The notes under the pieces are model-generated. The model saw only the letters and a list, made by a program, of their open reading frames with translations. It ran no database searches and had not been told where the DNA came from. Below, piece after piece: positions 50,217 to 56,968 of a stretch of DNA of 56,968 bases. Source of the stretch: Marininema halotolerans (GTDB lineage: Bacteria; Bacillota; Bacilli; Thermoactinomycetales; DSM-45169). The stretch is from contig NZ_FPAA01000016.1 of the NCBI RefSeq assembly GCF_900116235.1, positions 1 through 56,968 on the forward strand, given 5' to 3'. Position 1 is the stretch's first letter; each line of letters begins with the position of its first letter. Both the position numbers and the translations under genes were made by a program.

Positions 50217-53200
50217 TTACAAGTCCCTGGGCACCTCTTTCGAAGCATCGGGGTCCGTGTTAAGTCGACGGGTGATGGACATCAACGCAGGTAAAAAGAG
50301 CGGGAGCATCAATAGTGCCATCATAAACAAGCCAATAATTACGACGGTTGCCGTCTCGGATAGGGAGAGGATCCCTGAAGGATACAGTGAAGCAAAGGTT
50401 CCTGAGAGAATAATGGCTGCTGAGAATACCACATTCCCAATTCGTTTTGTTGCTTCGACAATCGCATTTCCCGTTGACCAATCACGATATTCTAAGAAAC
50501 GCATCATCAAGAAGATACTGTAGTCCACCCCGAGGGACACCACCATAATTAAGGAGAAGAAGGGAGCGGACCAGGAAATTCCTTCATGGCCTAAACCATT
50601 TACAAAGATGAGCTCTGTAATTGACAAGGCACTGTAATAGGCAATCATCAGCGACACAATGATATACACCGTATTCCAGAAGGAGCGCAGCATCCACAGA
50701 AGCACAATCCCAATTCCCACCAACATGAAGGTTGCCGTTCTCGATAAGTCATCGGTAGAAAGTTTATTTAAATCACGGTTTTGAGAGGAAACCCCACCAA
50801 TACCATACTTGGAGTTACTATAGTCCGTTTTCTGCAGTTTATTGGCAATCGTTTTATCGATTTCCCCTGCAATCTCCATTGATTTCTTTGAATAAGGATC
50901 GCCTTCAAGGACGACATTCCACCGCATGATATGGCGGTCGTCGGACATATACGCATCTAATGCATCTTGAAAGTCCTTCCCCGTCCGTGTTTCTTCCGGG
51001 AGGAAGAAGGTATGCGTTGCACTGGTTCCTGCTACTTCACCTAGGTAGTCCTGGGCATCCTGTAGCCCTTTGTTGACATCGCCTAGTCCTTTAGAGCTCT
51101 TACTTAACCCTGCCTGTAATTCCTTGAGACTCTTACTCATATCGACAAGACCATTGTTTAGATCTTGTTGCCCCTTGGCCACCTTCCCAAGTCCGGTATC
51201 AATTTTGCCAAGGGCGTCAATTACTTTCTTTTGCCCAGCGCTGCCCTCTTTCAAGCCCTCAGCAAGTTTCCCCATTTGCTTCTCCATTTCCCCAAGGGCC
51301 GCCGTCATTTTCTTCTGACCCGCTATAACTTCGTTGAGGCTACCATTTGCTTGAGAAAATTTTTGATTTGCTTGGGAAAAGCCAGAGTTGAGTTTTGCAA
51401 GGTTATTACTCAGTTCCTCGGATTTATCCTGTAATTCTTGAACCTTTTCTTTCATTGGGCCAGGAGATGCATCTTTTAGCTCACCTATTTTTCCATTCAT
51501 TGCTTCCAGGCCCATCTGTATACCCTTATATCCCTTTTCAAGTCCTTGGTAATTTCCATACAAGGTGCTATAACCGCCATTCACTTTTTCAAGGCCCGCC
51601 GTCATCTTCTGCATTTGTGCCTGCATCTGTGCAAGACCCGCTTGCATCTGACTCGCGCCTGAGGCTCCTTTGGAGAGCCCATTCTGTATCTGAACCAAGC
51701 CATTTCTTGATTGTCTTACACCATTTTGAGCGGCTTTTGTTCCTGAAACCAATTGATTAACCTGAGAGAAATCCTGGTTGCCCCCATTCATTTTTTCAAT
51801 GGCTTCATCCAACCCGCTTTTAATCTGTTGCGTTCCTTTTTCAGCCTCACCGAGACCCTCTTCGGTTTTCTTGGTCTGCTTATTGACGTAGGCGTCGTCG
51901 ATGAGCGTCCCCTTGGGTCGAGTTGGACCATAGACGGTCTTGACCCCTTTGATTCGTTCTAAGCTGTCAGACACCTCATCAATGTAGGCCAATGATTCTG
52001 GGGAATCCAACTTTTTATCACTATTTTTCAAAATCACTTCCACTGGCATGGTCTGTCCTGGTTCAAACTCATCCGAAACAATGTTAAACCCTTTGACGGA
52101 TTCATAGGAGTTATCCACTTCTTCTAAGCTGTTATAGGATAGTTTCCCTTGATGAAATACCATCGGGACACAAAAGATGGCCACGATCAGTAGGGCGATT
52201 AACGGACGTCGATAGGAAAAGGAAGAGAGCTTTGCCCATAGGCGACTTTCCGACTTTCCTTTCACTTTCTTCAATGGCCAAAACATCTTCGTGTTTAAGA
52301 TGACCATGAAAAATGGCACAACCGTCAATAAGGAAAGGACTAAAAACAGGACGCCTATCGCAACTGCGACACCTGCTTGATACACTGAGAAACGTGCAAA
52401 AGCTAAACAGGCAAAACCGATAATTACGGCGATGGAACTGTAAAATACGGTTTTACCAGCGGTTCGATAGGTTACAATAATCGATTCGATGACGGATTTC
52501 CGCTGTCCAAGCTCCTCTTTGAATCGAGAAAACAGGAGAATATTATAGTCCGTACCGACCCCGAACAAGACGAGAATCAAGAAGATTTGTGTAAAGTTCG
52601 CAAAGGGAAAACCCCACCATTGCACCATATGAGCAATTGCAGAAAGAGCGGTTATATAGGAGACCCCAACAGATAATAAAGAGATGATTGGAGCCACTGG
52701 TGATCGAAACACACCAATTAACACGATAATGATAAAGGCAACCGTAATTAATTCCGTCTTCTCAACACCTTTGATCGTGGTTTGCCCATAATCATCATTA
52801 ATCAACTTACCTCCAGTCAGATAGTGCTCCACGGACACCGAATGAAGGGCGTCCTTTAACTCCGAACGTACATCCGCGATGGACTTATCACTACGATCGA
52901 CCGTAAAGAGGGCCATCACTGTACTCTTATCTTTGGAAACAAATTGATCCTTCAATTGCTCTTCATTAAAATGGGTAATCAGATTACTAACACCCAATTT
53001 TTTATCCGATTCCAGGTGATCAAGACCCCTCTCGATCTCGGATAGCTCACTCTTCGTCAAGGCTTTATCGGAATGAAAAACCGCAAGCACATCCACATCT
53101 TTACTGCTCTTTGAGCGATTATTCATCTCCTTTTTCAAATCCTGAGCCACCTGTGAAGAAAACTCCTTCGGTATTTTCGGCTCAGTCTCCCGAGTCATTT

Positions 53201-53309
53201 CATTAAGATCGGGCATGGTCACCATGGACAAAACCAACAGGGCTACCCAAACGATCATGACCACCCATTTATATTTGAGGACTGTACGCATCATCTGCCA
53301 CCTTTCCAT
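50217..53309 (-). CDS. MMPL-family membrane transporter
   Basis: 1030 residues of the RND/MMPL type (YdfJ/YdgH-like). Two sets of membrane helices contain the proton-relay motifs GVGTDYNILLFSR and SLGVDYSIFLMMR. A very long extracytoplasmic coiled-coil insert lies between them (about residues 480-760, repeated xxGLxxMQ/xxGLxK heptads). The start is either ATG 53309 (GAGGTGA upstream) or the ATGATG six codons on (AAAGGTGG upstream). Exports lipids, peptides or drugs in related systems; substrate unknown. It follows its own two-component genes in one operon. Confidence 0.88.
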   Translation of the reverse strand: MERWQMMRTVLKYKWVVMIVWVALLVLSMVTMPDLNEMTRETEPKIPKEFSSQVAQDLKKEMNNRSKSSKDVDVLAVFHSDKALTKSELSEIERGLDHLESDKKLGVSNLITHFNEEQLKDQFVSKDKSTVMALFTVDRSDKSIADVRSELKDALHSVSVEHYLTGGKLINDDYGQTTIKGVEKTELITVAFIIIVLIGVFRSPVAPIISLLSVGVSYITALSAIAHMVQWWGFPFANFTQIFLILVLFGVGTDYNILLFSRFKEELGQRKSVIESIIVTYRTAGKTVFYSSIAVIIGFACLAFARFSVYQAGVAVAIGVLFLVLSLLTVVPFFMVILNTKMFWPLKKVKGKSESRLWAKLSSFSYRRPLIALLIVAIFCVPMVFHQGKLSYNSLEEVDNSYESVKGFNIVSDEFEPGQTMPVEVILKNSDKKLDSPESLAYIDEVSDSLERIKGVKTVYGPTRPKGTLIDDAYVNKQTKKTEEGLGEAEKGTQQIKSGLDEAIEKMNGGNQDFSQVNQLVSGTKAAQNGVRQSRNGLVQIQNGLSKGASGASQMQAGLAQMQAQMQKMTAGLEKVNGGYSTLYGNYQGLEKGYKGIQMGLEAMNGKIGELKDASPGPMKEKVQELQDKSEELSNNLAKLNSGFSQANQKFSQANGSLNEVIAGQKKMTAALGEMEKQMGKLAEGLKEGSAGQKKVIDALGKIDTGLGKVAKGQQDLNNGLVDMSKSLKELQAGLSKSSKGLGDVNKGLQDAQDYLGEVAGTSATHTFFLPEETRTGKDFQDALDAYMSDDRHIMRWNVVLEGDPYSKKSMEIAGEIDKTIANKLQKTDYSNSKYGIGGVSSQNRDLNKLSTDDLSRTATFMLVGIGIVLLWMLRSFWNTVYIIVSLMIAYYSALSITELIFVNGLGHEGISWSAPFFSLIMVVSLGVDYSIFLMMRFLEYRDWSTGNAIVEATKRIGNVVFSAAIILSGTFASLYPSGILSLSETATVVIIGLFMMALLMLPLFLPALMSITRRLNTDPDASKEVPRDL

Positions 53310-53395
53310 TCAGCATTCACCTCAGTGTAGCAAGGGGAGGTGAAGTAAAACTAAAACAAATGTGAAAAAACATGAAGACCCCTCCTACATTAGGC

Positions 53396-54733
53396 CTAAT
53401 CCTCTCGATGGATCGGTAGAGTAAAAGATATACCCAAGCCGCCCCCTTCATTTCGATACGCTTTAATATCCCCACCGTGGCGATGAATTATAGAACGACA
53501 ACTCGCCAATCCTAAACCACTTCCACTTGTCCCAGCACCTCTGGAAGAATCGACGGTAAAAAACCGCTCAAATAAGTGAGGAAGATCTTTATCAGGAACA
53601 CCTACTCCATTATCTTCCACACTGATGAAGATCTGATTTCCTATGAATTCCGCCTTCATCCATACGGTTAATTCTTCACGATTGCCATACCGCACAGCAT
53701 TATGTATGAGATTCGCAAATACGCGTCGGCACATTGGTTCATGGATTCGAACGAAGGTACGTTTACTGATAAAGTTGTGCCATATTAGGGAGTGACCGAG
53801 TCCAGTTAGTTCCGCTTCATACTCCTCTGCGACGGATTCAAAAAAGGGAGAGAAGGGAACGAGGGTAAGCGGAACATGTTGCAGGGTAACTTCCCCTTGG
53901 GTAAAGCGAGAAAAATCCTCCAATAATTGCGTGATATTCTCTGTTTTGCGCCGAGCCACACGTAAATAATCCTGCCGTTCCCCTTCGGTAAGAGCAGGTT
54001 TGGTTGCTAATAACTCTAAAAATCCGTTCAAAGAGGTCAGGGGCGTTTTTAAATCATGGCTAATCGCCGCCACCATATCTACCTGTTCTTGATGTGCTTG
54101 ATTTAAACGCTCCTCCATCTCACCAAATCGTCGATATAGCTCCCCAATTTCATCCCGTCGTTTGATGGAGGCGAGGGGAGAGAGCGGGCGCCCGTGCCCC
54201 ACTTGGTCCAACCGTCGATTTAATCGTGCAATGGGACGCGTGACCGAAGTATTAAAATACAAGGCAACCAGCAGAAGTAGAAAGCTTACGGGGAGAAGTT
54301 GAAATAGAAACGTTTCGGTGAAGGCCTTAGGTAATCCCATCCCTTTTTCAGTTAGCGGACGTTGTACCTGAATGAAGGCAACGGTCTCTCCTTGGTGGCG
54401 CAACGGATACCAATGCACATCATTCCCTCTCCCTTTCAAGGGGATTTTTACCGAATATTCGACCTCTACCCCTTCTTTATCATAAAGATACAGATTGACC
54501 TTCTCTGTTTTAGCAATATCCTTCATCTTCGTTTTCATTTGCTTGATATCCGGGTAAAGAGCGGCAACTTGTGTCGTAAACTCCTTCTCAATTGCCAAAT
54601 GCTCAGCGCGTTGTATGTCAATTCGCTTCCATACCCGATCAACGACTTCGAATCGCAAATAAAAACCGATTAAAACAAATAGCACCGAGATGAGACAAAA
54701 AAACAACAATGGGATTTTCCACTTCAGCTTCAT
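53396..54733 (-). CDS. Sensor histidine kinase next to the MMPL exporter
   Basis: 445 residues. Membrane segments at about 8-28 and 142-162 enclose a 110-residue extracytoplasmic sensor; a HAMP domain, the H-box ISHDLKTP with His226, N-box (NLIHNAVRYG), G1 (DNGVGV) and G2 (GSGLGLAS) follow. Start overlaps the regulator stop (ATGA). Probably senses a membrane-active compound and drives the MMPL gene; the ligand is unknown. Confidence 0.93.
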   Translation of the reverse strand: MKLKWKIPLLFFCLISVLFVLIGFYLRFEVVDRVWKRIDIQRAEHLAIEKEFTTQVAALYPDIKQMKTKMKDIAKTEKVNLYLYDKEGVEVEYSVKIPLKGRGNDVHWYPLRHQGETVAFIQVQRPLTEKGMGLPKAFTETFLFQLLPVSFLLLLVALYFNTSVTRPIARLNRRLDQVGHGRPLSPLASIKRRDEIGELYRRFGEMEERLNQAHQEQVDMVAAISHDLKTPLTSLNGFLELLATKPALTEGERQDYLRVARRKTENITQLLEDFSRFTQGEVTLQHVPLTLVPFSPFFESVAEEYEAELTGLGHSLIWHNFISKRTFVRIHEPMCRRVFANLIHNAVRYGNREELTVWMKAEFIGNQIFISVEDNGVGVPDKDLPHLFERFFTVDSSRGAGTSGSGLGLASCRSIIHRHGGDIKAYRNEGGGLGISFTLPIHRED

Positions 54734-55425
54734 TTATCAGCTTCCTCATTGATAAATTTGTATCCGACTCCCCAAACCGTCTTAATCACCTCTTTGCCCA
54801 GTTTCTTTCTAAGGTTTTTAATATGAACCGTGACAGTATTCATATCCCCAAAAGCTACATCCCCCCATATATGATCATAGATCTGCTCTCTTGATAACAC
54901 GCGGTTGGGATGGTCTGCAAGAAAACATAAAATTTGAAACTCCTTCGCAGAAAGATCGATCAACTTTCCATCCACAAAGACTTCAAAGGTGTGGCGATTG
55001 ATCAATAAAGGATGATTTTTGTACATCATTGGGGAATTGCTCTTTAGATCTACTCTCATGCGTTCCATCCGTCGGAAGTGTGCTTTCACGCGTGCAGTCA
55101 ATTCTTGTACACTAAAGGGTTTGGTCAGATAGTCATCCGCACCAATCTCCAAACCAATGATTTTATCGATCTCTCGATTGCGTGCACTGAGCAACAGGAT
55201 GGGGACATGTTGTGTCTCTCGGATACGGCGGCAAGTTTCAAGCCCATCCATTCCTGGCATCATAATATCCAGGATGACAAAATCAACCGGTTGTTCAGCC
55301 AACAGCGTGAGTGCTTCTTCTCCAGTATAAGCAGACAAAGTCTTAAATCCTTCATAGGTCAAAGCTTCCGTAACTAAACGAACAATATCATGATCATCAT
55401 CCGTGATAAGAATCGTCTTTTTCAT
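54730..55425 (-). CDS. OmpR-family response regulator next to the MMPL exporter
   Basis: 231 residues from the ATG at 55425 (GGGGGG five bases upstream; a longer frame lacks a ribosome site). Receiver with Asp53 (ILDIMMPG), LSAR and KPF motifs; C-terminal winged helix (LSAKEFQILCFLA ... VTVHIKNLRKKL ... VWGVGYKF). First gene of the regulator-kinase-MMPL operon. A TAGAAT -10-like box lies about 35 bp upstream of the start; the rest of the gap 55426-55661 has nothing I can name. Confidence 0.93.
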   Translation of the reverse strand: MKKTILITDDDHDIVRLVTEALTYEGFKTLSAYTGEEALTLLAEQPVDFVILDIMMPGMDGLETCRRIRETQHVPILLLSARNREIDKIIGLEIGADDYLTKPFSVQELTARVKAHFRRMERMRVDLKSNSPMMYKNHPLLINRHTFEVFVDGKLIDLSAKEFQILCFLADHPNRVLSREQIYDHIWGDVAFGDMNTVTVHIKNLRKKLGKEVIKTVWGVGYKFINEEADK

Positions 55426-55661
55426 ACTTTCCCCCCGTTCTGAATGCTTTGTTCCTATTCTATCGTTGAAGGTGTATACTGACGAGTCTCCGCCAACCGA
55501 TTCATCCACGTACTTCTTAACAAGATACCACGCTCATAGAAAAGGATGTCCAATCGACCACGCAAAAAAAGCCTCCCCTATGTAAAAGATTCCTGTCCAC
55601 AATCGACAAAAACCTTTATGAGGAGGGAGAGATGATGGGAGTATTCTCGGCGCCATTAAGA

Positions 55662-55688
55662 TAAAAAAAGGCTCCCTTGAAAGGAGCC
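55662..55688 (-). terminator. Terminator of the interrupted gene
   Basis: GGCTCC / GGGAGCC stem with a T tract on the minus strand, about 110 bp past the stop at 55797. Confidence 0.75.
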
Positions 55689-55796
55689 ATCAACCAGCAG
55701 AGAGAGTATCGAGGAACACCTTTATTGTATAATAAAGAGTTCATCAAATCAAGAACATTTGTTCGTATTCCACTTTAATCTCGCCTCTTTGTTTAC

Positions 55797-56035
55797 CTAT
55801 AGATTAATGTATCGCTCAAAGACAAAGCCAAAATCCTTGATCCGATATTTCATGCGCGTCTCTTCCAACCAATTAAAGGCGACTTGATTCATTCCTTTAA
55901 AATCTTCAACCAGGTCTCCCTCCGTTTTCCCCATTCGTCCTAGGGCCGTCGATGCCAACTCAAGACTTTGTTTCGCATACTCCATTGAAAGGGAGTTCTC
56001 TAAGGTTAGTTCTGAAATTCGAATTAATGATTTAT
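55797..56035 (-). pseudogene. C-terminal fragment of a gene interrupted by the IS element
   Basis: An open frame of about 78 codons (…SMEYAKQSLELASTALGRM…, ending FERYINL) continues into the right end of the IS200/IS605-type element without a start codon of its own. The apparent start codon (56093) lies inside the element and would give a nonsense N-terminus. It is best read as the 3' part of a gene cut by the insertion. Parent function not recognised; the 5' part is outside the window. Confidence 0.6.
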
Positions 56036-56968
56036 TTGAACCTCCCCCACCTACGCTAACGCTAAGAGGTGGGGAATTCTTGGAAACTCCCATCGACTGA
56101 CAGGATACACTCCAAGCTTAGACCGTCGTCCCGACGGCAAGAATCTTTAGTCCTTCTTGCAAAATGTTCTTGGATGCATTGATGTCTCGATCATGATGGG
56201 AGTGGCACGTAGGACATGTCCATTCTCGTAGGTTGAGGTTTTTTACGTCCTTATTGCGGTAGCCACAGGCTGAGCATAGCTGGCTGGATGGGAACTGTTT
56301 CCCTACTTTCACCACGTTTCGTCCGTGCCATTCTGCCTTGTAGGTGAGCATGGCGACAAACTCCGACCAGGATGCATCCGTGATCGATTTGGCTAACTTG
56401 TGATTCTTCACCATGTTCTTTACGGAAAGATCTTCGATGCAGATCGTTTGGTTTTCACGAATCAGCTTCGAGGACAGTTTATGTAGGAAGTCGAGACGCG
56501 CGTTTACGATCTTCTCATGGATACGGGCGACTTTGATGCGGGCTTTGTGCCAATTGGAACCGCCTTTAGTTCGACGGCTCATGATCCTTTGCGCGTGGCC
56601 TAGCTTCCTTTCGTACTGTCGGAAATACCGAGACGGTTTGACTTTCGTTCCATCGGTCAGAATCGCAAAGTCCTTTAACCCTAGGTCAATGCCTATGACT
56701 TTCTCCCTCGTTACGGGCACAACCGGACACGGGTGGACCTCGGACAACACCGATACAACGAACTTTCCCGTAGGATGACGTCGGATGGTGGCAGAAAGGA
56801 TTCGCCCTTCTACCTCACGAGATTTGGCAAACTTCACCCACCCCAGTTTAGGAAGCTTGATCCGATTGGCAACAATGGCGATGGAAGCCGTTCCTTTTTT
56901 TCCATGGTTGCACTGACTGGTGTAGGACTGGACACGGTTGCGTTTGCTTTTAAAGCGAGGGCGATCAT
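56036..56968 (-). mobile_element. IS200/IS605-family element (partial)
   Basis: Contains a TnpB gene and, 44 bp after its stop, an imperfect palindrome CCCCACCT / AGGTGGGG (56045-56074) followed on the minus strand by TTCAA (56036-56040), as at the right end of IS605-type elements, which carry subterminal hairpins instead of inverted repeats. The left end is outside the window. Whether tnpA is present is unknown. Confidence 0.75.
56118..56968 (-). CDS. tnpB: TnpB, RNA-guided endonuclease-type protein (5' end missing)
   Basis: 283 residues are visible; the open frame runs off the window end. RuvC-like catalytic residues are all present: Asp in [15 protein letters not shown], Glu in [11 protein letters not shown] and Asp in [12 protein letters not shown] zinc ribbon (CSACG ... 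CPTC) lies between the last two. The frame upstream of 56837 continues as TnpB ([15 protein letters not shown]), so the gene starts beyond the window. TnpB proteins use a guide RNA from the element's 3' end, which here would overlap 56040-56200. Confidence 0.92.
   Translation of the reverse strand, partial: DRPRFKSKRNRVQSYTSQCNHGKKGTASIAIVANRIKLPKLGWVKFAKSREVEGRILSATIRRHPTGKFVVSVLSEVHPCPVVPVTREKVIGIDLGLKDFAILTDGTKVKPSRYFRQYERKLGHAQRIMSRRTKGGSNWHKARIKVARIHEKIVNARLDFLHKLSSKLIRENQTICIEDLSVKNMVKNHKLAKSITDASWSEFVAMLTYKAEWHGRNVVKVGKQFPSSQLCSACGYRNKDVKNLNLREWTCPTCHSHHDRDINASKNILQEGLKILAVGTTV

Noticed and set aside
53396-55425. LanRK two-component system of the lantibiotic locus
   Set aside because: It is separated from the locus by a bidirectional terminator and is in one operon with the MMPL gene, so it is more likely dedicated to that exporter; kept only as a low-interest possibility.
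55797-56093. Intact 98-residue gene starting within the IS right end
   Set aside because: Its first 20 residues are encoded by the IS hairpin region and no ribosome site is seen; more likely the 3' fragment of an interrupted gene.

Overview
The window comes from a low-to-moderate GC, endospore-forming Firmicute. The best guess is Bacillales in the broad sense, possibly Thermoactinomycetaceae; this is inferred from gene content and no database search was run. The evidence is a conserved Bacillus-type block (rRNA operon start, ygxA, ygzB, perR, bcp, gsaB/hemL-type aminomutase), GerP-type spore germination genes, two Spo0M paralogues, and promoters resembling those of mother-cell sigma factors.

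Region 1 (1-8066) holds the 5' end of a 16S rRNA gene with two tandem promoters, ygxA, ygzB, a six-gene operon of small membrane-anchored coiled-coil proteins wedged between ygzB and perR, then perR, nth, a methyltransferase, bcp and a 43-codon gene. Region 2 (8151-15274) holds an OmpR-type two-component system, a split gerP-like cluster with an Hsp20 protein, and an ABC-2 exporter whose leader carries an attenuator-like terminator. Region 3 (15287-29561) holds two spo0M genes, an aspartase/fumarase-family lyase, a pseudokinase with a very long Glu/Arg-rich repeat helix, a DUF1835-like protein, hemL, a truncated globin, a 1494-residue glutamate synthase, adaA-adaB and tRNA-Cys. An unknown gene and a secreted Vps62-jacalin protein with a cre site follow.

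Region 4 (32161-50176) is the most interesting part: an apparently complete class I lanthipeptide locus of the epidermin group. Four tandem lanA genes encode the same 47-residue precursor. The core has a nisin-like front (ITSVSLCTPGC) and an epidermin-like end (TGSFNSYCC). They are followed on the minus strand by lanB, lanT, lanC and lanD; LanD implies a C-terminal AviCys ring. Two full LanFEG immunity exporters flank the biosynthetic genes. There is no subtilisin-type LanP; a secreted S53 (sedolisin) protease sits directly upstream of lanA instead. Regulation looks layered. A NprR/PlcR-like helix-turn-helix-TPR receptor (RRNPP type) is followed by three tandem 48-codon secreted signal-peptide genes, then lanFEG-1, then an EpiQ-like orphan OmpR-type DNA-binding protein. 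An identical 11-nt element lies upstream of the peptide genes and of lanFEG-2, and AAAATGAAC-type direct repeats lie upstream of lanA and of the protease. The working model is that secreted peptides re-enter the cell, bind the TPR receptor and switch immunity, while the EpiQ-like protein drives precursor and protease genes.

Region 5 (50217-56968) holds a large MMPL exporter with its own two-component system, then an IS200/IS605-family element with a TnpB gene that runs off the window end. Its right end abuts the C-terminal part of an interrupted gene. A decayed TnpB fragment also lies inside the lantibiotic locus (37665-37738), a sign of past mobility there.
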